In this document: piece after piece, positions 25,484-32,290 of the stretch
Layout: every line of letters begins with the position of its first letter
Numbering within the stretch: the first letter of the stretch is position 1
DNA from: Oscillospiraceae bacterium
GTDB lineage: Bacteria > Bacillota > Clostridia > Oscillospirales > Ruminococcaceae
DNA length: 64,000 bases
Direction: 5' to 3'
Assembly (NCBI GenBank): GCA_018110985.1
Contig: JAGAWT010000009.1
Location: 59,807 to 123,806 of the forward strand
Notes under the pieces: model-generated
What the model saw: only the letters and a program-made list of their open reading frames with translations
What the model was told of the DNA's origin: nothing
Database searches by the model: none
Position numbers and translations under genes: made by a program

Positions 25484-26596
25484 TTATTCGTACTGGTCGA
25501 AGTGCTCCTTGAGCTGCTTGTACACTGCATCATCGGGCTTTTCTGCGAGCAGGCTGTCAAGAGCCTCTTTGTAGACGTCCGTGTTGTACAGCTTGTCTAT
25601 ATCATAGTCCTCGGTGTACCCCAGCTCCACTATGCTGTCCTTCAGAGCCTTTGTGCCCTGCTTGTCCGGGTCGGGAACGGATGTGCCGTAGCCGCCGTAC
25701 ACCTCGGTGCGTATGAACTCCTCATCTATGTCAATGTACTTCTTTACATCCGCTATGGTGCCCTCTTCATTTTCCTGGGTGAACTTGTACGCCTTTATAA
25801 GAGCACGCTCGAAAGCCTTGTAGGAATTTGGATTTGCTGCAAGGTTGGGAGTGGATGCCACCTGTCGGCAGCAGGGCTGGTTTTTGAGTGCCTCCTCCTC
25901 GGAGCAGCGGTAAACTATGTCGTATCCCTGAGACTGAGCAAGGGAGGCATAGGGGGAGTAAACGGAAGCTGCATCTATGCTGTCGTTTGCAAGTGCTGCA
26001 TAGGCATCCTTCTGGCTGTCAAAGTAAACTATGTGTACCTGACCCTCCCCATCCCCTATCTGTATGTGGGCATTTTTGAGGAGTATCTGCAGCTCTGCAT
26101 CCTGCACGCTGTTCTTCACGGAAGCCACATTCCTGTCCACCAGCAGCTCAACGCCCTTTTTGCCCTCGGTGTTGAATTCGTGCTTTATGACATAGCCGTG
26201 TCCGTTGGTCATGGCGCCGCCGAAAATAGTCAGGTCGTGTCCCTGTGACTGGAAGGTAAGGGAGGGAACGGAGCCTATGAACGCCACATCCAGCTTTCCG
26301 GATTCAAGACCGTTCGCAAGCTCTGCGGCAGATGAGAACTGAGTGAGCGTAACATTCAGACCTTCCTCTGCAAAATAGCCCTCTTCCTGTGCCACAAATC
26401 CCAGAAGGTGGGCAGTGGAATTGAGATATCCCAGACCGAATTCCGTTTTTTCAAGAGCGCTGCCCTGTGGTGCCGCATCCGTCTGTGCGGCGGGGGTGGT
26501 ATCGGCGGATACATTGCCTGCGGATGGTGCGGAGCAGGCTCCCGCAGTGACTGCCAGTGCAGCCGTAAGTATTATTGAGATCAGCTTTTTCTTCAT
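25484..26596 (-). CDS. Substrate-binding lipoprotein, NitT/TauT (SsuA/NMT1-like) family
   Basis: About 370 residues. A lipoprotein signal ends in VTAGAC with Cys21 as lipid anchor. The periplasmic-binding-protein-like domain includes FVAQEEGYFAEEGLNV, ELANGLESGKLDVAFIG and YAALANDSIDAASVYSPY, diagnostic of the NMT1/SsuA fold. A NQPCCRQVA segment (about residue 240) holds a vicinal cysteine pair, unusual for the family and reminiscent of the lipoprotein encoded just upstream. The ligand is unknown. ATG at 26596 has AAGGA upstream; the GTG at 26605 is too close to that site. First transport gene of the cluster. Confidence 0.85.
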   Translation of the reverse strand: MKKKLISIILTAALAVTAGACSAPSAGNVSADTTPAAQTDAAPQGSALEKTEFGLGYLNSTAHLLGFVAQEEGYFAEEGLNVTLTQFSSAAELANGLESGKLDVAFIGSVPSLTFQSQGHDLTIFGGAMTNGHGYVIKHEFNTEGKKGVELLVDRNVASVKNSVQDAELQILLKNAHIQIGDGEGQVHIVYFDSQKDAYAALANDSIDAASVYSPYASLAQSQGYDIVYRCSEEEALKNQPCCRQVASTPNLAANPNSYKAFERALIKAYKFTQENEEGTIADVKKYIDIDEEFIRTEVYGGYGTSVPDPDKQGTKALKDSIVELGYTEDYDIDKLYNTDVYKEALDSLLAEKPDDAVYKQLKEHFDQYE

Positions 26597-26630
26597 TTCA
26601 AACACTTTCCTTCTGTCATATCATGTTGTT

Positions 26631-26951
26631 TCATTCTGCGCAGCAGTCGGGCACATCCGCATATTCCGGGTCTTCCTCATCGCAGCAGTCATTCTGCCCT
26701 TCTTCTTCGCAGCAGTCCTCTTTTTCTTCGTCCTTGCAGCAGTCTTCCTGTTCGTCCTCGCAGCAGCTGCCCTTTTCTTCATCCTTGCAGCAGTCCTTTT
26801 CGGCTGTGCTCTGTGAAGTTTGGGTCTCTTCCTGCTGCATTCGTTCGGCGTTCTGTGCATCACCCGAAGCCTTTGCAGCCCCCGCATTCTGGCATGCGGT
26901 CATGATACAGGCAAAAAGTATGAGTGATAAAGCAGTTTTTATTTTCTTCAT
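26631..26951 (-). CDS. Acidic dicysteine-repeat lipoprotein, candidate metal-binding protein
   Basis: 106 residues. The signal ends in CIMTAC with lipobox Cys20. After a Gln/Ala/Thr-rich spacer come six CC pairs at 54-55, 63-64, 71-72, 80-81, 89-90 and 103-104, separated by runs of Glu, Asp and Lys such as KDEEKGS and EDEQED. Regular 8-9 residue spacing of vicinal thiols in an acidic, low-complexity chain suggests soft-metal chelation or a redox sponge at the cell surface. No known family is recognised. AGGAAG precedes the ATG, and the binding-protein gene starts 35 bases after the stop, so they probably share a transcript. Confidence 0.75.
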   Translation of the reverse strand: MKKIKTALSLILFACIMTACQNAGAAKASGDAQNAERMQQEETQTSQSTAEKDCCKDEEKGSCCEDEQEDCCKDEEKEDCCEEEGQNDCCDEEDPEYADVPDCCAE

Positions 26952-27060
26952 CTTGCTTCCTTCTTTTTTTGGAGAGAGAGGGAAAATGCCGTACTCTCTC
27001 CTTTTGTCTTTTCCCGATGTCTCATCATGATGTCCTGTCCTCGGGTCTCCCCTGTGGACA
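26952..27060 (-). promoter_or_regulatory. Structured 5' leader of the dicysteine lipoprotein operon
   Basis: Between promoter and ATG lie about 110 transcribed bases with competing pairings on the minus strand. TGTCC pairs with GGACA around an inner GGGAGACCC hairpin, or CCCGA pairs with a later TCGGG. A final hairpin (GGAGAGAG...CTCTCTCC) ends just before the ribosome-binding site. Mutually exclusive stems suggest a regulatory leader. I cannot match it to a known riboswitch class. Confidence 0.35.
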
Positions 27061-27066
27061 TTAACT

Positions 27067-27095
27067 ATTTTAACCTCCATCCTGCCATTTGTCAA
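27067..27095 (-). promoter_or_regulatory. Promoter of the lipoprotein/ABC/Por cluster
   Basis: Minus strand TTGACA (27095-27090), 17 bases, TAAAAT (27072-27067). No other good promoter was seen before the aminotransferase end of the cluster, so a single long transcript is possible. Confidence 0.75.
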
Positions 27096-27119
27096 ATATA
27101 TAAAATTTAGTTTGTGTTA

Positions 27120-27290
27120 TAAGCCACACCTATAACCCGACGGGCAGCGCCGACAGGCACCCGGTCCGCAGGGCGGACAGCCACTCGGTCGGCACGGCGG
27201 GCAGTGCCCGCACCCACCCGTTTATGACTCTTTCCTTGACCTTTACAAACGGGCTCGGTAACTCTGCATATGTTATTGATATTATCTGCC
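27120..27290. repeat. Composite repeat region
   Basis: Contains GGGCAGCGCC-type palindromes, a CGGTCCGCAGGGCGGACAG palindrome, then CACCCGTTTATGACTCTTTCC and the core ending CGGGCTCGGTAAC. No gene seen. Confidence 0.6.
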
Positions 27291-27364
27291 TGTGTCGTGC
27301 TTTTGCTTATGCCTTGAATATGGCTTTTTCGGGGAATACCCTCTCCCTCAGAGAGGGAGGCTGA

Positions 27365-27467
27365 TACTAATTCTTCCTCGATGTATAGACGATCTCCAAG
27401 CCTCAAATCCCTTATATCCGAGCATTTGCGGCTTGTTTCTTGTCTATACATCGGTCAGAAATCAGTA
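27365..27467 (+). mobile_element. 103-bp MITE, copy 3
   Basis: Nearly identical to copy 1 and flanked by TGA on both sides (27362-27364 and 27468-27470). The surrounding sequence (GAGGGAGGCT...GAAGTG) is present without the element at 29630-29650 and 32095-32115, giving two empty sites. Confidence 0.87.
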
Positions 27468-27516
27468 TGAGAAGTGCCTGTCAGTGCTGCCGAACACCGA
27501 CAGACAATAAACAAGG

Positions 27517-27542
27517 CGGGAGCCCCCTCCTAAAGGCTCCCG
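27517..27542 (-). terminator. Terminator of secreted paralog 1
   Basis: Minus strand CGGGAGCC-loop-GGCTCCCG followed by a T-rich stretch (GCCTTGTTTATTG). The same hairpin recurs downstream of the other three paralogs. Confidence 0.65.
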
Positions 27543-27704
27543 GTCCGCAGGGCGGACAGCCGCCCGTATATTTCTGTATGTCGTATCTTTACTTTACCGC
27601 TCGGTAACTCTGCTAATGATATAGTTTCTTTATTTGCTTTTTTTCTTTGAAAAATTACCGAACCCGTTTTAAGAGGTTTCGGAAAGAGCCATCAACGGAT
27701 CGCT

Positions 27705-27768
27705 GTCGGCTGTGCCGACAAGGCCGCAGTCGGTCGTACCGACATAGTCGCAGTCGGCCGTGCCGACC
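27705..27768. repeat. Array of three GTCGG-N5-CCGAC palindromes, 24-bp period
   Basis: Three 15-bp palindromes (GTCGGCTGTGCCGAC, GTCGGTCGTACCGAC, GTCGGCCGTGCCGAC) separated by nine-base spacers. On the minus strand the first begins right after the paralog 1 stop codon. Confidence 0.85.
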
Positions 27769-28425
27769 TCAGGGCTTCCATTCGCTGTGAGAGTCGCAGT
27801 TGACAAACTTCTGCCCGAAAATATAAGGATGATTATAGTTATTATCGGACTTGTAGTATTGTATCTCGAATTCAATATCAGCATTTCTTATAGTGCCGTC
27901 CGTGGTGATCTCCACGCTCTTCAGCTCTGCGCCTTTCTTGTCACCACGGGTGGCATCCCAGAACACGCCGCTGTACGGGAAATCCGTTCCCCAGACTATG
28001 TCGAAGCTGTATGCCAGCATCACATAGTCACCGTCGATATGAAGATCTATATTATTGCTGATGCCCTTCGCATTGTCCTTACGGCTGTCTATGAGCTCCC
28101 AGCTGCCCAGTATGTATGAGCCGTCCTCCTTTGCGCCGATGGCCTTTCTTCCGTAAAGCTTAATGGACTTTTGTCTGTAAAAGCCATTGTGAGTGATCTT
28201 CACATCTATCGAACGGCTGCACATTTTGTTGAGCCTCTCTATTGTCAGGTCGTATTCACGAGTGTGCATCTGACATCCGTCGGTCATATCGGAAGCTGAT
28301 GCTGCGGCAGCCTTTGCAGGCGGTATGAATTCATTTGCGGATACTGCTGCGCAGGTGGATGCCATGCAAGCCATGGTAAGTATTGCTGCTGCTATGCTTG
28401 TAACTGTTCTCTTTGTATTTTTCAT
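27769..28425 (-). CDS. Secreted protein, tandem family member 1
   Basis: 218 residues with signal peptide MKNTKRT...AAVSA (cleavage near 30). The mature protein shares with the next three genes the blocks KLYGRK, G-x-YILGSWE, YVMLAYSFDIVWGTDF, PYSGVFWD and the C-terminal C-x-SHSEWKP. The pattern of alternating hydrophobic strands suggests a single beta-rich domain. No known family is recognised. This member lacks the YDYWRRKKIR region of members 3 and 4. Strong AAAGGAGG before the ATG; own promoter (28501-28534) and terminator. Confidence 0.85.
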   Translation of the reverse strand: MKNTKRTVTSIAAAILTMACMASTCAAVSANEFIPPAKAAAASASDMTDGCQMHTREYDLTIERLNKMCSRSIDVKITHNGFYRQKSIKLYGRKAIGAKEDGSYILGSWELIDSRKDNAKGISNNIDLHIDGDYVMLAYSFDIVWGTDFPYSGVFWDATRGDKKGAELKSVEITTDGTIRNADIEFEIQYYKSDNNYNHPYIFGQKFVNCDSHSEWKP

Positions 28426-28500
28426 TTTGTTGTCCTCCTTTAAGACAATTTTTTGATTTGATTTGTTTTTGTACGGGGTGTTTCCCTTTGTTGTGACCTC

Positions 28501-28534
28501 ATTATATCATACCCATCTTTGCAGATTATTTGCA
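28501..28534 (-). promoter_or_regulatory. Paralog 1 promoter with TGCAAA direct repeat
   Basis: Minus strand: TGCAAA (28534-28529), five bases, TGCAAA (28523-28518), eleven bases, TATAAT (28506-28501). No -35 hexamer is present. A short leader hairpin built on AAAGGGAAACACCCC follows near the transcript start. Confidence 0.75.
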
Positions 28535-28607
28535 GATGCAAGAAAAAATCAATGTCATTTTACATAAATTGAAAGGGCGTTTCTTGTGACTTTTACAGAC
28601 AAAAATT

Positions 28608-28633
28608 CGGGAGCCCCCTCCTGAAGGCTCCCG
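28608..28633 (-). terminator. Terminator of secreted paralog 2
   Basis: Minus strand CGGGAGCC and GGCTCCCG stem followed by AATTTTT, about 40 bases after the stop. Confidence 0.8.
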
Positions 28634-28671
28634 CTGTACTTTTTACTTCTGATGTATTTATTGCTGATGTG

Positions 28672-29352
28672 TTAATCCGGGTAGTCTTCGTATCCGAATC
28701 TGTTTTCTTTGTCAAGGTACTTTATGTCGGATGCTAAGTTTATATAGTTGGGCTTCCATTCCTTGTGGGCTGAGCAGTTCTTCTCGTTCACAACTTCACG
28801 TCTTTTTTCCGTCTTGTAGTTGTCGCCTGCTTCCGTGTATACAGCCATTATCTTGATATTGACGTTCCTGCATCCTCCGCCGTAGTCTATGTAGATGCTG
28901 TTCATCCTTGCACCGGTATTATCCCAGAATACTCCGCTGTAAGGGAAATCCGTACCCCAGATAACATCCAGAGTATAGCCGAACATTACATATGTCCCCC
29001 TGATCTCAAACTTATGATGGAACTCCTTTGCCCCGTCATGGATCAGTTCCCAGGGACCCAGAATGTAATTCCCGTTTGCATCAAAGCCCTTGACCTGTCT
29101 GCCATAGAGCTTGGCGCTCTTGGCTTCAAACCACTGCGAACGCCCTAAATGCACGGTGATGCGGTGCTGCAGCATCTCCTGCAGTTTCGCCTGCTCATCC
29201 TGTGACGTTGCCGAAACGCTGCTTGCATACTTTGCAATGTCATCCGGCTTTACCGTTTCCGCACAGACAGGAGCTGCAGCAGCGCCCGTCGTTATCATTG
29301 CTGCTGTGAAAAGTGAAGCTATAAGTGCTATTGTTCTTTTGTTGTTTTTCAT
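28672..29352 (-). CDS. Secreted protein, tandem family member 2
   Basis: 226 residues, the most divergent of the four. The signal peptide runs to about residue 31 (PVCAE). Shared blocks are KLYGRQVKGFDANGNYILG, YVMFGYTLDVIWGTDF, PYSGVFWDNTGARMNS and NCSAHKEWKP. Unlike the others it continues about 27 residues past EWKP, ending NRFGYEDYPD. Function unknown; likely extracellular. AAAGGAGG precedes the ATG, and it has its own promoter. Confidence 0.85.
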   Translation of the reverse strand: MKNNKRTIALIASLFTAAMITTGAAAAPVCAETVKPDDIAKYASSVSATSQDEQAKLQEMLQHRITVHLGRSQWFEAKSAKLYGRQVKGFDANGNYILGPWELIHDGAKEFHHKFEIRGTYVMFGYTLDVIWGTDFPYSGVFWDNTGARMNSIYIDYGGGCRNVNIKIMAVYTEAGDNYKTEKRREVVNEKNCSAHKEWKPNYINLASDIKYLDKENRFGYEDYPD

Positions 29353-29432
29353 TTATTTGTCCTCCTTTAAGACATTTGTTTATTTGTTTGTATCATCTTT
29401 TGTGCAAGGGTCTTTCCCTTTGCTGTGTCTCT

Positions 29433-29466
29433 ATTATATCATCCTATCATTTGCAAGACCTTTGCA
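29433..29466 (-). promoter_or_regulatory. Paralog 2 promoter with TGCAAA direct repeat
   Basis: Minus strand TGCAAA (29466-29461), five bases, TGCAAA (29455-29450), eleven bases, TATAAT (29438-29433). Leader hairpin AAGGG-AAAGA-CCCTT at 29420-29406. Confidence 0.75.
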
Positions 29467-29526
29467 CATTGCACAAAATCCCCTTGCTGTTCTGCACAAA
29501 TTTGTGTGGATTTTTTTAGTCATTAT

Positions 29527-29645
29527 ACCAAGTCGGCAGCACCGACAGGCACCCGTTGATGACTCTTTCCTTGACCTATACATACTGGCTCGGTAACTAT
29601 TCTTATTTCGGGGAATACTCCCTCCCTCAGAGAGGGAGGCTAAGA
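29527..29645. repeat. Composite repeat copy between paralogs 2 and 3
   Basis: GTCGGCAGCACCGAC palindrome, CAGGCACCCGTTGATGACTC, core ending TGGCTCGGTAAC, then CTCCCTCCCTCAGAGAGGGAGG. This copy lacks the MITE and serves as an empty site for copy 3. Confidence 0.75.
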
Positions 29646-29689
29646 AGTGTCTGCCGATGCTGCCGAACACCGACAGACAATAAACAAGA

Positions 29690-29715
29690 CGGGAGCCCCC
29701 TCCTAAAGGCTCCCG
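29690..29715 (-). terminator. Terminator of secreted paralog 3
   Basis: Same CGGGAGCC/GGCTCCCG stem as for the other paralogs, followed on the minus strand by GTCTTGTTTATTG. Confidence 0.65.
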
Positions 29716-29800
29716 CATATATTTTGTTGATTTGTTTTTTCTTTGAAATATTACCGAACCCGTTTTATGAGGTTTCGGAAAGAGTCATCAACGGATCGCT

Positions 29801-29875
29801 GTCGGCTGTGCCGACCCGGTGCCTGCAAGTTCGCTGTCGGTCGTACCGACGGGGTCGCAGTCGGTCGTACCGACC
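29801..29875. repeat. Palindrome array directly after paralog 3
   Basis: GTCGGCTGTGCCGAC and two GTCGGTCGTACCGAC-type palindromes with short spacers; the last abuts the stop codon of the gene on the minus strand. Confidence 0.85.
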
Positions 29876-30559
29876 TCAGGGCTTCCATTCGCTGTGAGAA
29901 CCGCAGTTGGTCTCATGTACTATGGTGCGTTCATCCAGATCAATAGTTATGCACCCGGTCCTGACTGCACCCCACATCGAAATTTCGATCTCATTCCAGT
30001 CCTTCGCAAAGTACTTTGAATTCTGATCCAAAAAGACTCCGCTGTAGGGGAAGTCGGTGCCCCATGTGATATCATAGCTGAAGGCGAAGCACATATACTC
30101 TCCGGAAATATCAAAGTTATATCCGGTAGCGCCGTGTACAGATGTATCTGTATTCAGCTGCTCCCATTTGCCAAGTATCCAGCTTCCGTCATTATCATCA
30201 ATGCCAAGGCACTTTCTTCCGTAGAACTTCACATTCTTTGCATGGAAAAATCCATAGTTCAAGATGCTGATCTTCTTCTTGGTACCCTTCACCTTATTGT
30301 AATAATCGTATTTCCACTGGTTGTCCTGACGTATCTTCTTGCGCCGCCAGTAATCATAATCTCCATGTATGCCGGTCTCGGGATCGTATCTCCAGTATCC
30401 GGGCTTGAGAGGTTCTCTGTTGTCGTTAGTTAAGATGCCTCCCTTATTATTTACTTCGGGAACTGTCACTGCCGATACCGGTGCGGCTGTGGATGCCATG
30501 GTAACTGCTGTAAGGAATAATGCTGCTATGCTTGTTATGGTTCTTTTTGTGTATTTCAT
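29876..30559 (-). CDS. Secreted protein, tandem family member 3
   Basis: 227 residues, very close to member 4, indicating recent duplication. Signal peptide to about residue 28 (PVSAV). Members 3 and 4 share DPETGIHGDYDYWRRKKIRQ, a basic tract (KGTKKK), FYGRKCLGIDDNDGSWILG, YMCFAFSYDITWGTDF, PYSGVFLDQNSKYFAKDW and ETNCGSHSEWKP. Three cysteines in the mature part. Function unknown. Own promoter, AAAGGAGG and downstream terminator. Confidence 0.85.
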   Translation of the reverse strand: MKYTKRTITSIAALFLTAVTMASTAAPVSAVTVPEVNNKGGILTNDNREPLKPGYWRYDPETGIHGDYDYWRRKKIRQDNQWKYDYYNKVKGTKKKISILNYGFFHAKNVKFYGRKCLGIDDNDGSWILGKWEQLNTDTSVHGATGYNFDISGEYMCFAFSYDITWGTDFPYSGVFLDQNSKYFAKDWNEIEISMWGAVRTGCITIDLDERTIVHETNCGSHSEWKP

Positions 30560-30628
30560 TTTGTTGTCCTCCTTTAAGACATTTGTTTGATTTGTTTTTG
30601 TAAGGGTGTTTCCCTTTGCTGTGATTAC

Positions 30629-30662
30629 ATTCTACCATACCCACCTTTGCAAGATATTTGCA
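30629..30662 (-). promoter_or_regulatory. Paralog 3 promoter with TGCAAA direct repeat
   Basis: Minus strand TGCAAA (30662-30657), five bases, TGCAAA (30651-30646), eleven bases, TAGAAT (30634-30629). Leader hairpin AAGGG-AAACA-CCCTT at 30616-30602. Confidence 0.75.
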
Positions 30663-30724
30663 GATCTTCAAAAAAATTCTCTGTTTTCAAAAAATTTTTT
30701 CTGTTTGCATCATGCAGAGAAACA

Positions 30725-30930
30725 AAGGGCGGGCAGCGCCCGCAGGCATTCATACTAATTCTTCCTCGATGTATAGACGATCTCCAAGCCTCAAATCCCT
30801 TATATTCAAGCATTTGCGGCTTGTTTCTTGTCTATACATCGGTCAGAAATTAGTATCGTATATTTCTGTGTGTCATGCCTTTACATACGGGCTCGGTAAC
30901 TTTTCTTATTACGGGGAATACTCTGCCGTT
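30725..30930. repeat. Composite repeat copy interrupted by a MITE
   Basis: GGGCGGGCAGCGCCCGCAGG, then the MITE, then CGTATATTTCTGTG and the core TTTACATACGGGCTCGGTAA. The copy at 31997-32090 is the same without the MITE. Confidence 0.8.
30753..30855 (+). mobile_element. 103-bp MITE, copy 4
   Basis: Same element; flanks are TCA on the left and TCG on the right, so one base of the target duplication has probably mutated. The paralogous uninterrupted sequence at about 32013-32030 is a direct empty site. Confidence 0.87.
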
Positions 30931-30960
30931 GCTGCCGAACAACGACGGGCAAAAAACAAG

Positions 30961-30988
30961 GCGGGAGCCCCCTCCTAAAGGCTCCCGC
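30961..30988 (-). terminator. Terminator of secreted paralog 4
   Basis: Minus strand GCGGGAGCC and GGCTCCCGC stem followed by CTTGTTTTTTG. Confidence 0.8.
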
Positions 30989-31070
30989 ATATATTTTGTT
31001 GATTTGTTTTTTTTGAAATATTACCGAACCTGTTTTAAGAGGTTTCGGAAAGAGTCATCAACGGATCGCT

Positions 31071-31134
31071 GTCGGCTGTGCCGACAAGGCCGCAGTCGGT
31101 CGTACCGACCGGGTCGCAGTCGGCCGTGCCGACC
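31071..31134. repeat. Palindrome array directly after paralog 4
   Basis: Three 15-bp GTCGG-N5-CCGAC palindromes at 24-bp period, the last two bases from the stop codon of the gene on the minus strand. Confidence 0.85.
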
Positions 31135-31824
31135 TCAGGGCTTCCATTCGCTGTGAGAACCGCAGTTGGTCTCATGTACTATGGTGCTGTCATCCACATC
31201 AATAGTTATGCACCCGGTCCTGACTGCACCCCACATTGCGATTTCGAGCTTTTTCCAGTCCTTCGCAAAGTACTTTGAATTCTGATCCAAAAAGACTCCG
31301 CTGTAGGGAAAGTCGGTGCCCCATGTGATATCATAGCTGAAGGCGAAGCACATATACTCTCCGTCAACGGTATATTTGTACACCTCACTGGCGTGTATAG
31401 ATTGATTTGAATTAATCTGCTCCCATTTGCCCAGTATCCAGCTTCCGTCATTATCATCAATGCCCAGGCACTTTCTTCCGTAGAGCTTAACATTCTTTGC
31501 ATGGAAAAATCCCGAGTTTTCGATATATATCGTCTTCTTGGTGCCTTTTACCTTATTGTAATCAGCGTATTTCCGCCAGTTGTCCTGACGTATCTTCTTG
31601 CGCCGCCAGTAATCATAATCTCCATGTATGCCGGTCTCGGGATCGTATCTCCACTCTCCGGGCTTGACAGGTTCTTTCGATCTCAAGTCGTCGCTTAAGA
31701 TGCCTCCCTTATTATTAACTTCGGGAACTGTCACTGCCGATACCGGTGCGGCTGTGGACACCATGGTAACTGCTGTAAGGAATAATGCTGCTATGCTTGT
31801 TATGGTTCTTTTTGTGTTTTTCAT
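31135..31824 (-). CDS. Secreted protein, tandem family member 4
   Basis: 229 residues, nearly the same as member 3 through the signal peptide, the YDYWRRKKIRQ region and the WGTDFPYSGVFLD core. Differences cluster in 50-60 and around SIHASEVYKYTV. The ATG at 31824 follows AAAGGAGG; a longer frame to 31941 reads through the leader and promoter and is not real. Position, promoter and repeats repeat the layout of member 3 almost exactly at a distance of about 1.26 kb, showing duplication of the whole unit. Confidence 0.85.
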   Translation of the reverse strand: MKNTKRTITSIAALFLTAVTMVSTAAPVSAVTVPEVNNKGGILSDDLRSKEPVKPGEWRYDPETGIHGDYDYWRRKKIRQDNWRKYADYNKVKGTKKTIYIENSGFFHAKNVKLYGRKCLGIDDNDGSWILGKWEQINSNQSIHASEVYKYTVDGEYMCFAFSYDITWGTDFPYSGVFLDQNSKYFAKDWKKLEIAMWGAVRTGCITIDVDDSTIVHETNCGSHSEWKP

Positions 31825-31898
31825 TTTGTTGTCCTCCTTTAAGACATTTGTTTGATTTGATTTGTTTTTGTAAGGGTGTTTCCCTTTGCTGTGATTAC

Positions 31899-31932
31899 AT
31901 TCTACCATACCCATCTTTGCAAGATATTTGCA
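31899..31932 (-). promoter_or_regulatory. Paralog 4 promoter with TGCAAA direct repeat
   Basis: Minus strand TGCAAA (31932-31927), five bases, TGCAAA (31921-31916), eleven bases, TAGAAT (31904-31899). Leader hairpin AAGGG-AAACA-CCCTT at 31886-31872. Confidence 0.75.
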
Positions 31933-31994
31933 GATCTTCAAAAAAAATTCTCTGTTTTCAAAAAATTTTTTCTGTTTGCATCATGCAGAGAAAC

Positions 31995-32215
31995 AAAGGG
32001 CGGGCAGCGCCCGCAGGCACCCGTATATTTCTGTGTGTCATGCCTTTACATACGGGCTCGGTAATTTTTCTTATTACGGGGAATACTCCCTCCCTCAGAG
32101 AGGGAGGCTAAGAAGTGTCTGCCGTTGCTGCCGACCGACTAAGGGAGTGCACCGACAGACAATAAAAAAGCCGGGAGCCCCCTCCTAAAGGCTCCCGGCG
32201 GATAGTGCCCGCCGG
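31995..32215. repeat. Remnant of a fifth repeat unit (element plus terminator, no gene)
   Basis: After promoter 4 the pattern of the array begins again: composite element (31995-32090), CTCCCTCAGAGAGGGAGG, then the CCGGGAGCC/GGCTCCCGG hairpin at 32171-32198 with its T run on the minus strand. No secreted gene follows; the MATE promoter begins instead. Confidence 0.65.
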
Positions 32216-32221
32216 ACCGAC

Positions 32222-32250
32222 TTGACTAAAGCTGTGTAATGGTGTATGAT
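32222..32250 (+). promoter_or_regulatory. Promoter of the MATE exporter
   Basis: TTGACT (32222-32227), 17 bases, TATGAT (32245-32250), 40 bases before the ATG. Confidence 0.7.
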
Positions 32251-32290
32251 TAGAGTATACTGAAGATAAAAGGGATAATAGGTAAATAAG

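Noticed and set aside
26621..26887. Basic open frame in another minus-strand frame of the dicysteine lipoprotein
   Set aside because: It is the frame shadow of the CC/acidic codon pattern (runs of Lys, Arg and Ala) and lacks its own start signals.
27705..27768. Possible CRISPR-like array of short repeats
   Set aside because: Units are palindromes with nine-base spacers that are themselves similar, there are only three or four units, and no cas genes occur. They belong to the dispersed composite repeat family.
28672..31824. Identification of the secreted family as aegerolysin- or actinoporin-like toxins
   Set aside because: The strand pattern and size invite the comparison, but I see no diagnostic motif, so no such name is given.
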